The notes under the pieces are model-generated. The model was not told the DNA's origin. It saw only the letters and a program-made list of their open reading frames with translations, and made no database searches. From Candidatus Methanomethylophilaceae archaeon (GTDB lineage: Archaea; Thermoplasmatota; Thermoplasmata; Methanomassiliicoccales; Methanomethylophilaceae): a stretch of 64,000 nt of DNA. Below are positions 17,328 through 25,425 of this stretch, in pieces; positions within the stretch are counted from its first letter, which is position 1; the number at the start of each line of letters is the position of its first letter. The position numbers and the translations under genes were made by a program. The stretch spans positions 105,476 through 169,475 of the forward strand of contig CALUOK010000002.1 of the NCBI GenBank assembly GCA_944322255.1, given 5' to 3'.

Positions 17328-17768
17328 ATGACGTACAGTGCGAAGAGCATCGCTAGCACTTTGGTAAAGTTGTCCACCGAGCATAAGCTCTGGATCTCCA
17401 ACCTCAAACTCCAGAAACTTCTGTACTTCTCTTGGTTGGAATACTATAGGAGAACGAATGGGGAGCATCTTTTCGATGATGAGATACAGGCTTGGAAATA
17501 TGGGCCTGTGGTTCCATCGGTTTATTACGACTACTGGTGCAATGCAGCTAACACGCTTTTTGTTCCAAAGCGCACGGAGGAAACTGTAGACGATAAGACG
17601 CAGGAGTTCCTTCTAGATATGCTTAGAAAGTACAACAACAAGAGCGTTGGCTACATGATCGAACTTTCTCACAAGACAAACCCCTGGGCTAATAACTATG
17701 AGATCAGGGCCAAGAATCCAATTCCCATGAAGGACATGGAGGAAGAGGCATCACACTCATCGATCTGA
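17328..17768 (+). CDS. Panacea-domain protein (DUF4065/SocA-like antitoxin)
   Basis: This 146-residue protein shows the Panacea/DUF4065 pattern: ISNLKLQKLLYFSWLEYYRRT (about 23-43), then DDEIQAWKYGPVVPSVYYDYW (about 50-70), and a late SHKTNPWANNY block. Panacea proteins are promiscuous antitoxins paired with varied toxins, many of which act on membranes. The gene has GGGAGGT 7 bases before its ATG and a TATA-like stretch near 17281-17292. The downstream membrane protein overlaps or follows closely and is the candidate toxin. Low-GC codons suggest separate acquisition. Confidence 0.85.
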   Translation: MTYSAKSIASTLVKLSTEHKLWISNLKLQKLLYFSWLEYYRRTNGEHLFDDEIQAWKYGPVVPSVYYDYWCNAANTLFVPKRTEETVDDKTQEFLLDMLRKYNNKSVGYMIELSHKTNPWANNYEIRAKNPIPMKDMEEEASHSSI

Positions 17769-17842
17769 GTCCGGCGGACATCTCCAATCGTTCCAACGAG
17801 ATTAGTCGCATCCTCTTCGAACTGAGTCAGGACAATCTGAGT

Positions 17843-18667
17843 GTGGGTTCATCCGAGTTCGGTGATGAAAAGAGTCTTGCGAACTACTCCAGACAATTTC
17901 AGGAGATTTATTCGGACGGATACAGACAGCGTTATTCAGAGATCCTGGATATGCTGATCGACATAGATGCCTATGGAGACGATGATACAGAAGGATATTC
18001 TGATGAGGATGAGGATTGTCTGGAAGTTCTGAGTATAAATCTGGCAACTCTCAAAGAATTTGTCAGAACAAACATTGAGGAATATGGAGAATCAACGTTC
18101 TTCGGAATCGCAAAACTTTCGGATCATGTGGACATCGAGATTCACAGGTATCGTGACAAGAAAGACATGTACTACGAGTTGTCTAAAAACGATGACAATG
18201 TCGTAGCTTTGTATGAAAAAATCGAAGATTTGGACTCAAAGCTATCCATTAGCTTAAACGATCTTGATGAAACTCATAGAGCGGCAGAGAAGTTGCAGAT
18301 GCAGATGGTAGCGATTCTCGGAATATTTGCTGCCATTGTGATGGCGTTCTCCGGAGGTTTAGACATCCTGGGCGGAGCCATCTCGATTTCTGGAGATTCG
18401 GACATCTTCAGAGTTGTTTTCACTGTACTCCTATGTGGAATTATCCTGTTCAACATCTTCGCGTTCCTGATGTACATGATAATGGCCATAATACACACCC
18501 AGAACACACGGCCATTTCGTCCCATCTCAAAGAACGTCAGGCGTAAGATCAGATTATCCCGGTGGTTAAATCACTTCGTCGGAAGCAGGTTCATCATAGC
18601 TTTCAACATCGCTTTAATCTTAGCAATGGCCATCGACGCGATATGCATGATTTTCATCGTGCGATGA
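17843..18667 (+). CDS. Coiled-coil membrane protein, candidate toxin partner of Panacea protein
   Basis: At least 274 residues. A polar, acidic N-terminal half leads to a helical segment with coiled-coil character (about 120-160; YEKIEDLDSKLSISLNDLDETHRAAEKL), then three hydrophobic helices (about 158-180, 196-220 and 252-273) separated by a basic loop. The reading frame stays open upstream across the Panacea stop (17766), and the extension (LIDLSPADISNRSNEISRIL) looks protein-like. The true start may therefore be a non-standard codon near 17750-17765. GTG 17843 is merely the first usual start. No family was recognised. The toxin role is inferred from position and membrane topology. Confidence 0.6.
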   Translation: MGSSEFGDEKSLANYSRQFQEIYSDGYRQRYSEILDMLIDIDAYGDDDTEGYSDEDEDCLEVLSINLATLKEFVRTNIEEYGESTFFGIAKLSDHVDIEIHRYRDKKDMYYELSKNDDNVVALYEKIEDLDSKLSISLNDLDETHRAAEKLQMQMVAILGIFAAIVMAFSGGLDILGGAISISGDSDIFRVVFTVLLCGIILFNIFAFLMYMIMAIIHTQNTRPFRPISKNVRRKIRLSRWLNHFVGSRFIIAFNIALILAMAIDAICMIFIVR

Positions 18668-18725
18668 AGCGACATTCAGCCCATCTTTGATTCATCTTAT
18701 AGGTACTGGACATTTTGTTCAATAT

Positions 18726-18762
18726 CAGTATTTAAGCACTTTCGATTCCTTGTGTTACAAGC
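18726..18762 (+). promoter_or_regulatory. Shared promoter block, copy P3
   Basis: TATTTAAG (18729-18736) precedes the invariant 19-bp core (18738-18756) and ACAAGC. The leader just after it (GCTTTTCGCC, TTCATAA) closely matches the P1 leader start, so P1 and P3 are the nearest relatives. The ATG-less frame start at 18752 falls inside this block and is not a real start. Confidence 0.85.
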
Positions 18763-18868
18763 TTTTCGCCCGTTCATAAGCGTTCCATCCGAATACCACG
18801 TACCCGCCACTTTGTCGCGGGAGAAAGACGTGCATGGGCGATCTCCGAACCATGTGCGTCATTCGGAG
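18763..18868 (+). promoter_or_regulatory. Leader with ribosome-site-masking hairpin
   Basis: ATCTCCGAA (18841-18849) pairs perfectly with TTCGGAGAT (18862-18870) over a 12-nt loop. The 3' arm contains the only Shine-Dalgarno-like GGAG (18865-18868) and the first bases of the ATG at 18869, so the hairpin would hide the start. A second small stem (CCCGC/GCGGG, about 18805-18823) precedes it. Nothing else was seen in 18668-18725. Confidence 0.55.
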
Positions 18869-21562
18869 ATGGAAGAAATGACCAATATAGGCAAAATCGT
18901 GGCCGTAGTGCTGGTGATAACCTGCACGGTCGCCGTCATGTCCATTCCAGTGGTTGACGCCGATGATGCGGTCGAACCTGTCCAGATCGATGCCGTGGAC
19001 TTCCTGGCATTGACCGAGGATGGCAGGATAACACTGGAATCCGACTTTGTATTGACAACCGCACTGGAGATTTCCGATGAGCTCGTGATCGACCTCAACG
19101 GCCACACGATCGTCAACGGGACCTCCGCACACACCATCGCCGTCCTTGAGGGCGGGAACCTCACCGTCATCGACTCCGTCGGATCCGGAGAGGTCGACAA
19201 CACCGTGAACGGGAAGGCCGCCCTCGCGGTCTGGCCCGGAGCGATCACATACCTCTACGGAGGAATCTTCGACAGGTCCGCCGAGACGGGAGAGAGCATC
19301 GACGTCTCTGGAGACAACTCCTGGTACACCGTCAAGAACCAGGGGACTCTGACCATCGACGGAGCCGAGATCAGGAACAGCGGTTCCTTCTCCAGTTGCA
19401 TCAACAACGGATGGTACGACGGCTCCGCCGAGATCGCCGGTGCCAACGACCTCACCGCCTACGCGGGTGTGAACGCCAAGCTGTATATCTTCAGCGGAAC
19501 CGTTGACGGAGGAATCAACTCCGTCAAGAACGACGACGCAGGGGAGCTCTACATCTCCGGCGGAACCTTCACCAACACCACCCAGGCGACCATCCTCAAC
19601 TGGAACATCACCGAGATCAGCGGAGGATACTTCGAGTCCGGGAAGTCCGTCCTCATGAACGGATGGTCCAACGACACCATCGACAAGGGACAGATCACCG
19701 TCACGGGCGGAGTGTTCATCGCCGGAAGCGGTGGTTTCTGCGCCACATACTTCGACATCAGCAACAAGGGCAACGCCGTCTACGACATCACCGGAGGACT
19801 GTTCTCCCAGCTCGCGAACTCTCTGGTCACCGACGGATGCGCCAAGTACAACTACGCCGACATGTACCTCGTTTCCGTAGATGACGTCGAGGATGCCCAG
19901 ATCGTCATCGCCGACATCCCCTTCGCCAGCGTCTCCGACGCTCTCGCTCTCATCAATGTCGCCGGGGACTTCGCCGTGGCCGAGGGAGACACCCTGATCC
20001 TCATCGACGACCTCACCGACACGGGTGATGTCGCACTGATCGTCCCGGAGGGGGAGGGGATGACCATCAACCTGAACGGACACCGCATCGTCCTTGGTGA
20101 CATCACTGTGAACGGTGCTCTGAACATCGCCGATTCGGAGGGAGAGGGTTCCCTCGTGACATCCAACATCGACATCATCGGAGGGTCCGTCGCCGGAAGC
20201 GGTGTCATCGCAGGTGCCGAGGGCATCGTGAACCTCATCGACATCATCGGCTCCGGATGCGTCTCCGGTGTCACCCTGGACGTTTCCGACGTCGCCTCCA
20301 ACGGAGGGGCCATCGACATCCAGGTTGGACTCACAGGCTCCGCAGTCATCAACGGAGTGACCGTCCTCATCGACGCCGCCGACGCTGTTGCAGACCGTGG
20401 AATATACGTCAACCAGATGTCCGAGACAGGGTCCGTCGTCATCGGCAACGTGACCTTCGACTTCAGCGGCAATGATGCATGCCCGATCAACGCGGACGTG
20501 TATGCCGAGACCGACCTGGCCATCTCCGACATCGAGTTCAGGGATTGCACCAGGACCAACAAGGTCCTTCTGAACTCCGTCGAGGATGTGACCATGGGTT
20601 CCGAGGGGGGAATCAACATGACCGATGTCTCCGACATCGTCCTCTGGGATGCCAGCGCATCCGACAAGAAGTTCACGGTCGCGGGCGATCTCATCGTCAA
20701 CGGACGCATGGCGGTCATCTCTGGCGGGAACCTCTTGATTCCCGATGATGCAACCATGACTGTCAACGGCTCCATCGAGCTCGCATCCGATTCCAGCATC
20801 GAGGGGACCATTCTCTTCGGAAGCGACGGAAGCAGCTCTCTGGAACTGAACGATGTCGTCGCTGGTGCTGACGGACTGAAGCTCAGTCTTGGATCCGTCG
20901 TGATGTCCGGTGCGGTCGCCAGCGGAAGCATGCGTCTAACCGGAACCGGAACTGTCGATGGAGCTCTCGATCTCGGAGAGTCCGAGCTCACCGTCCCGAA
21001 GGATTCCGTCCTGAACATCCCCCGGAACTCCAGCATAAGTGGAACATCCTCAGTCGTTGTGGAGGGCAAGGTGAACGTCTACGGATCCCTTGCCGCGCCT
21101 GTCCAGAACGATGGAGCGGTCTACATCATCGGAAACGGAGAGGTCTCTGGAACCGTGGAGGGCAACGAGGTCCAGGAGAAGGTCGATGAACCTCTCTCCA
21201 TCGATTTCGTTCCCGACATGAAGTGGACTGTCGGAGAGAGCAAATCTATCAGTCTCGGACTTCACCCCATCGACGCCGTCATCACCGGCATCACCGGAGC
21301 GGACTGGCTGACGTTCAACGGACATGTCATTTCAGGAACTCCCACCGAGGCTGGAACCTACGAGATTCTGCTGACCGTGGGACTCGATGATGGAACGGGA
21401 ATGGAGACCGACCAGGTCGATTTCACCATCACCGTCACCGAGACTCCTGTGGATGACGAGCCCGTGGAGGACGAGAAGGACCCCCTCGGCTGGAAGCTGA
21501 TCGCGATCATCCTCCTGATCGTAGTCATAGCGATCCTTGTGGTCAGGACGTTCCTCGGCTGA
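18869..21562 (+). CDS. Secreted beta-helix repeat protein with C-terminal anchor
   Basis: An 897-residue protein, with an alternative start at ATG 18878 that has better spacing to GGAG. It has a signal peptide (VVLVITCTVAV, ending near DADDA). The main part (about 60-740) is built of short GG- and IxGSG-type turns with IDLNGHTI, GALNIADSEG and SIDGxx rungs, the mark of a right-handed parallel beta-helix (pectate-lyase-like) adhesin. A putative-Ig domain follows (about 770-860; WLTFNGHVISGTPTEAGTY), then an acidic linker and a transmembrane helix (LIAIILLIVVIAILVVRTFLG). It shares the Ig module and anchor style with the 5728 gene. It is first in a four-gene unit behind P3. Confidence 0.8.
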   Translation: MEEMTNIGKIVAVVLVITCTVAVMSIPVVDADDAVEPVQIDAVDFLALTEDGRITLESDFVLTTALEISDELVIDLNGHTIVNGTSAHTIAVLEGGNLTVIDSVGSGEVDNTVNGKAALAVWPGAITYLYGGIFDRSAETGESIDVSGDNSWYTVKNQGTLTIDGAEIRNSGSFSSCINNGWYDGSAEIAGANDLTAYAGVNAKLYIFSGTVDGGINSVKNDDAGELYISGGTFTNTTQATILNWNITEISGGYFESGKSVLMNGWSNDTIDKGQITVTGGVFIAGSGGFCATYFDISNKGNAVYDITGGLFSQLANSLVTDGCAKYNYADMYLVSVDDVEDAQIVIADIPFASVSDALALINVAGDFAVAEGDTLILIDDLTDTGDVALIVPEGEGMTINLNGHRIVLGDITVNGALNIADSEGEGSLVTSNIDIIGGSVAGSGVIAGAEGIVNLIDIIGSGCVSGVTLDVSDVASNGGAIDIQVGLTGSAVINGVTVLIDAADAVADRGIYVNQMSETGSVVIGNVTFDFSGNDACPINADVYAETDLAISDIEFRDCTRTNKVLLNSVEDVTMGSEGGINMTDVSDIVLWDASASDKKFTVAGDLIVNGRMAVISGGNLLIPDDATMTVNGSIELASDSSIEGTILFGSDGSSSLELNDVVAGADGLKLSLGSVVMSGAVASGSMRLTGTGTVDGALDLGESELTVPKDSVLNIPRNSSISGTSSVVVEGKVNVYGSLAAPVQNDGAVYIIGNGEVSGTVEGNEVQEKVDEPLSIDFVPDMKWTVGESKSISLGLHPIDAVITGITGADWLTFNGHVISGTPTEAGTYEILLTVGLDDGTGMETDQVDFTITVTETPVDDEPVEDEKDPLGWKLIAIILLIVVIAILVVRTFLG

Positions 21563-21571
21563 GGTGGATGA

Positions 21572-21889
21572 ATGGACATCGCTATCTCGTCCATCGCGCT
21601 GGTCGTGCTCATCCTCATGAGCTACTCCTTCGCGTGGAGCCACATGCCAGCCTACATGGTGGCCAGCATCGTGGGGGCGATAGCGGTGGCGGTGTTCACT
21701 GACACCGCCCTCTCCCCCCTGTTCGAGTCATCGACTTCGACAGGGGTGGAGAGGTTCATGGAGGTCGGCCCGGCGTTCATCCTGGCATCCTCGCTGACCG
21801 TCGGATTCTGGTCGGCATGGAAGCGCAGGTTGCCCCATGTGCTGTTGTGCCTGGGGATCGCTGCGACCTCCATCGTCCTCGGATGGTGA
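21572..21889 (+). CDS. Small three-helix membrane protein
   Basis: A 105-residue protein with three to four hydrophobic stretches: AISSIALVVLILMSYSF; MVASIVGAIAVAVFTDTAL; AFILASSLTVGFW; and LLCLGIAATSIVLGW. It starts nine bases after the beta-helix gene, behind GAGGTGGATGA. No family was recognised. The position between surface-protein genes suggests a membrane platform or export helper (inference). Confidence 0.65.
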   Translation: MDIAISSIALVVLILMSYSFAWSHMPAYMVASIVGAIAVAVFTDTALSPLFESSTSTGVERFMEVGPAFILASSLTVGFWSAWKRRLPHVLLCLGIAATSIVLGW

Positions 21890-21894
21890 TCTAT

Positions 21895-22215
21895 ATGATT
21901 GCGTTGTATGCGACGCTGGGACTTGGTGCGATAATCCTGGTCATCCCACTGGCGATTATGCTGCTGTCGATTTACCAGGGCAATGCCAACCGTGCGATTG
22001 TATCGGGTTCCGTGCTATCCTTCCTGATCTTCCCGCCACTCACTCTGGTGCTGTTGGCTGTGGGAGCCATCGCATGTCTGCTCATTGGCCGTCAGGATAC
22101 GGCCAGGATTTGCATATCGTGTTTCGTTGTGTTCTTGGCCATCACTGCGGTGCTCGTGGTTCTGGGCGTGGCTATTCTGTCTGAAATGGAACCGCCTCCG
22201 GAGGTAACGGGATGA
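21895..22215 (+). CDS. Small membrane protein
   Basis: A 106-residue protein with three hydrophobic helices (about 1-28, 43-66 and 75-97) and a short acidic/proline tail. ATG 21895 is chosen because GGTGA (21884-21888) lies six bases upstream; a longer start at 21883 would overlap the preceding stop. No family was recognised. It overlaps the next gene by 4 bp (ATGA). Confidence 0.6.
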   Translation: MIALYATLGLGAIILVIPLAIMLLSIYQGNANRAIVSGSVLSFLIFPPLTLVLLAVGAIACLLIGRQDTARICISCFVVFLAITAVLVVLGVAILSEMEPPPEVTG

Positions 22216-22559
22216 ACAAGCTGATCGTTGTGATCCTGGTCATAGTCGTAGCCGTCGCCGGGGTGCTGATATGGGATCACGAATCCCGTGTTGAGTACAC
22301 CGTCGATCCAGGCACATCCTCGGAGATGCTGGACACTGTGATGTTCACTGTTTCCGCTGACCTTGATGAGGCCGCGACCGTCACACTCTGGTGTGATGGT
22401 GAGAAGCTGTCCACGGTACTGAATGTCTCCGAGTGGACGGCTCCCGCTGGATCATGGGAGCAGACGTTCCTGGTTCCTCTTCCGGATGGACTGACGGAGA
22501 GCGGATTCTATGACAGACTGACCGTTGAGTTCGACGGAAGAGCCGGAATCCAGGTCTGA
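22212..22559 (+). CDS. Small membrane-anchored extracellular protein
   Basis: A 115-residue protein: an N-terminal transmembrane anchor (residues 4-20) followed by an about 90-residue beta-sandwich-like exterior part (VEYTVDPG, VTLWCDGEKL, RLTVEFDGR) with a single cysteine. It looks like a small Ig-like or pseudopilin-sized subunit, though without a prepilin cleavage site. It is translationally coupled to the gene before it (ATGA overlap) and is the last gene of the P3 unit. Confidence 0.65.
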   Translation: MNKLIVVILVIVVAVAGVLIWDHESRVEYTVDPGTSSEMLDTVMFTVSADLDEAATVTLWCDGEKLSTVLNVSEWTAPAGSWEQTFLVPLPDGLTESGFYDRLTVEFDGRAGIQV

Positions 22560-22746
22560 GCTACAATCCAAACCTCTTACCAAACCATTTCAAGCATCAT
22601 TTTATGAGAATTCGGACCAACCGGAAATGACTGACATGTGAGTATCGCCTGAAGGAGGTCCCCACCCGCGTTCCATGATGGGGTCCGGTCGGTCCACATG
22701 ACATATTCTTCGCATACTGGTTAATCGCTTTCGGTGTCCTCAATCG
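22560..22746. other. Gap between P3 and P4 transcription units
   Basis: No coding region was recognised. A loose CCCC/GGGG inverted repeat around 22660-22683 could be part of an mRNA 3' end. The rest is the upstream flank of promoter P4. Confidence 0.4.
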
Positions 22747-22783
22747 GAGTATAAAAGGACTTTCGATTCCTTGTGTTCCACGA
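22747..22783 (+). promoter_or_regulatory. Shared promoter block, copy P4
   Basis: TATAAAAG (22750-22757) and the invariant 19-bp core (22759-22777), followed by CCACGA. This copy lacks the ACAAG half of the small inverted repeat seen in P1 and P3. It is the only promoter seen ahead of the 14-gene operon. Confidence 0.85.
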
Positions 22784-22915
22784 CTGTTGTGCTGATGGAT
22801 TGAGTGCAAAGGAACCAATCAAAACTCCGGAAGTCGAATCGCGTGCATCTATCCGTCCGTAGGACGGATGGGAGTGTGATGCCATCGTGTCAACCATTGC
22901 TAAGGGGGTGATGGA
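22784..22915 (+). promoter_or_regulatory. Structured leader of the large operon
   Basis: ATCCGTCC (22851-22858) and GGACGGAT (22862-22869) form a perfect 8-bp hairpin with a GTA loop, 46 bases before the ATG. The ribosome site AGGGGGTGA (22902-22910) is outside the hairpin, so no direct masking is evident, unlike the other leaders. Confidence 0.5.
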
Positions 22916-23848
22916 ATGGACCTGACGGGACTCTGGCCATTCCTGATCGTCGCGTTCTCGATATTGGGCCTGTTCGTCGGAGGGTGGGCCAAGAAGAAGA
23001 GTCAGATGATAGTGCCGTTCAACGATCCGACGTCGATGGCGTTGTTCATCCTGGTCATGTTCATATTCGTAGCACCGAGCGTGTGTCCGGAATACGCATA
23101 CATCGACCCGTATGACCTCAATCAGGCAGCATGCATCATCGGATTCTCTGTGACGTACATCTACGGATACGCCAAAGGCGAGTTGCTCTACGTCTACGTC
23201 TCAGCCCACGACGTCTGGAGACTGAAGCAGGACATCCGTCCTATCGCGTACTACTGGAACTCACAGAACCAGCTCTGCTGGCAACCTCAGAGCTTCGTCT
23301 GGGTGATGAAGCGTATCCTGTTCAACATCGACTGTCCTATGGATTTCGACGTTGGAAGCATCACTCGCAGAAGAGAGGTCATCTTCAAGGGGAAGTACGT
23401 CAAGCTCAACGCCTACGTCGTCGACACCGCGAAGATGACGATCACACCGAAGTACGTGAAGAAATGGATTCTCAGACACAAGGTGCTGGAATGCCATTTC
23501 GATCCATCACCTCTGAACACCTATGATGAGTATGATTTCTACCTGAACGGTTCGATCGCGGATGAGTATGTCCGCAATTACCAGACGCTCAAGCTGAACA
23601 ACCTCAACGGACTGGCCGGCATGCGCAAAGCTGAGATCATCGGCTCTGTCGACCTCGTATCCGCTCTCGCCAGCATGACTCCCGATGCGGAGCTCATGGA
23701 GATGATTAACAAGGACATCAAGGCCAGGAACGTGACCGACGACGACATAGAGGAGGCGAGGGAGGCGACTGGCGAGGACAAGGAATCTTTGTTCAGAATG
23801 AAGGGCAAGGCGAGACAGACCGAGGGCGGTGATTCCGATGGCGAATGA
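22916..23848 (+). CDS. Three-helix membrane protein with large cytoplasmic domain
   Basis: A 310-residue protein. Hydrophobic helices lie at about 5-24, 40-58 and 68-88, followed by a soluble, probably cytoplasmic domain of some 200 residues (beta-rich middle GKYVKLNAYVVDTAKMTI, helical end DIEEAREATGEDKE). No family was recognised. As first gene of the operon and the only clear integral membrane protein ahead of a P-loop ATPase, it could be the membrane anchor of a translocation or assembly machine (inference). It overlaps the next gene by 11 bp. Confidence 0.7.
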   Translation: MDLTGLWPFLIVAFSILGLFVGGWAKKKSQMIVPFNDPTSMALFILVMFIFVAPSVCPEYAYIDPYDLNQAACIIGFSVTYIYGYAKGELLYVYVSAHDVWRLKQDIRPIAYYWNSQNQLCWQPQSFVWVMKRILFNIDCPMDFDVGSITRRREVIFKGKYVKLNAYVVDTAKMTITPKYVKKWILRHKVLECHFDPSPLNTYDEYDFYLNGSIADEYVRNYQTLKLNNLNGLAGMRKAEIIGSVDLVSALASMTPDAELMEMINKDIKARNVTDDDIEEAREATGEDKESLFRMKGKARQTEGGDSDGE

Positions 23849-25034
23849 GATGTCCGAAACCCCGCAGTACCGCATCATCGCTGAACAGCCGGATCCCAAC
23901 ACGGTGGAGGTCGCGACATACGGCTCGAAATACAAGCAGACGAAATCCGCGCTGTACCTCATTGACATGATGATTGCGGAAGCTCAGAAACGCTATGTCT
24001 CGGCGGTGGCATCATGCTATGGCGACGAGGCCCAGGCGGTGTTGGACATTTACAGAACCCGCCCCTTCATCCTGTCGCAGAACCGTCCCAAATCCAGGAA
24101 TTATGAGGACATGATGAACCTCCAGACGGCTCATTCGATTTACCGCCGTGCATCCACCCTGAAGACGCTGAAGCAGATGCGTGCGGAGGTGGAGCTCCAT
24201 GGAGCCCTGTGCGGACTTCAGGAATATGGGGACCGTATGATGACCGAAGGGATTGATCCTGATCTCATCAGGATGGTGATTCGGGATCGTGCATCGACTG
24301 GAATGCTGAACAACTATGAGTCGGTCCAAAGAACTCTGAACAGCTCTCTGACAGGCGATGCTGAACGCTCGAAGCGCATGTCTGAGATGTCCAAGATGAT
24401 TCTGGAGACGAATGAGCACATCCGGATGGTCAACGAGTATCCGGAGGCGACCGAGGATGAATGGAACGAGCAGAATTCCTGGATTAACGGACAGGCGGAA
24501 GATTCCGAGGGCAAATCCATCCAGGAAACACAAACGGATGAGCCGTCTGGAAGACACACCAGAGTTGACAGCTCCGTACTGGCATCACCATGGATGCACG
24601 TCTCTCAGATGGACGAATCCGAGGTCATGGAGACCGAAGGGGATGACACTTGCATCGAAGGTTCTGATTCGGAAAGACCTGAAGGCGCAGAACTGATCCA
24701 GCCCGTGAGTTCCTCGGTGAAGGATGCCGTCAACGCAATTGCTCATCCTGAAGAATCGGAAACGGCTCGCATAGGTCCCGGAGGCAGCAGTCCTGAGATG
24801 GCCGTGAGGATGGTTCCGACCATGCCGGAGAGATTGAGAATCGGTCCCGGAGGCAGCACTCTGAAAGATACTATGGATCTGATGGATGCCATAGCTTTGG
24901 AGCGTCCCCTCTGTGACAATGGAAGTTACGCCCAGTGGTTCAGAAGCCTGGACAGGAAGCAGTACAAGGGGAAAACATACCTACAGGACGACGGCGGGAT
25001 TGTTCTGATTCAGGCGGGTGATGACGGTGAGTAA
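23838..25034 (+). CDS. Hypothetical helical protein with RIGPGGS repeats
   Basis: This 398-residue protein starts at ATG 23838; the GTG at 23829 overlaps the ribosome site GGCGGTGAT. The N-terminal half (about 1-205) is helical with coiled-coil-like heptads. The centre is acidic and low complexity. The C-terminal part contains two copies of RIGPGGSS/T (about 308-315 and 332-339), followed by a conserved-looking end (QWFRSLDRKQYKGKTYLQ). No family was recognised. The long helix and disordered linker fit a structural or adaptor role in the operon. Confidence 0.65.
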   Translation: MANEMSETPQYRIIAEQPDPNTVEVATYGSKYKQTKSALYLIDMMIAEAQKRYVSAVASCYGDEAQAVLDIYRTRPFILSQNRPKSRNYEDMMNLQTAHSIYRRASTLKTLKQMRAEVELHGALCGLQEYGDRMMTEGIDPDLIRMVIRDRASTGMLNNYESVQRTLNSSLTGDAERSKRMSEMSKMILETNEHIRMVNEYPEATEDEWNEQNSWINGQAEDSEGKSIQETQTDEPSGRHTRVDSSVLASPWMHVSQMDESEVMETEGDDTCIEGSDSERPEGAELIQPVSSSVKDAVNAIAHPEESETARIGPGGSSPEMAVRMVPTMPERLRIGPGGSTLKDTMDLMDAIALERPLCDNGSYAQWFRSLDRKQYKGKTYLQDDGGIVLIQAGDDGE

Positions 25035-25401
25035 TCTCTTCATTCCCGTCCAGGATTCAGCCACACGCGCATTCGAGGAGCTTCGCGGATACTATGGTAG
25101 ACGTGATTTTCATGCCCACTATATCCGCGCGTTTATGCTCACATTGTCTCCGATGCTGAAGAAGAACCTCCTCATCGAGGAACCATTGTTTGTTGCTGTG
25201 GACAAACTGTATCCGCTTCCGCCAGAGGATGCAAGTAGCCAGTACCTCTGTGCGGAAGGGTTTCTGCTGTACATCATGGTGTTCGAGCAGATCATGAGAC
25301 AGCACCACATCATCGGAGGATGGGAGGAGGAGAGTGTGCAGTCAGCATCCGATGGTACAACTGTGGACCCGATGATAGACTACTTGAAAAAAGGCAATTG
25401 A
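25021..25401 (+). CDS. Small hypothetical protein
   Basis: A 126-residue mostly helical protein with no membrane segment. It overlaps the preceding gene by 14 bp, with its start inside GGTGATGACGGTGAG. It has no recognised domain. Its place directly before the P-loop ATPase in a tightly packed operon suggests a cofactor of that enzyme (inference). Confidence 0.65.
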   Translation: MTVSNLFIPVQDSATRAFEELRGYYGRRDFHAHYIRAFMLTLSPMLKKNLLIEEPLFVAVDKLYPLPPEDASSQYLCAEGFLLYIMVFEQIMRQHHIIGGWEEESVQSASDGTTVDPMIDYLKKGN

Positions 25402-25425
25402 CAACAGAAGCAGGAGGACGAAAAG

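Noticed and set aside
18752..18868. Longer start of the beta-helix protein
   Set aside because: It would begin inside promoter P3, before the expected transcription start.
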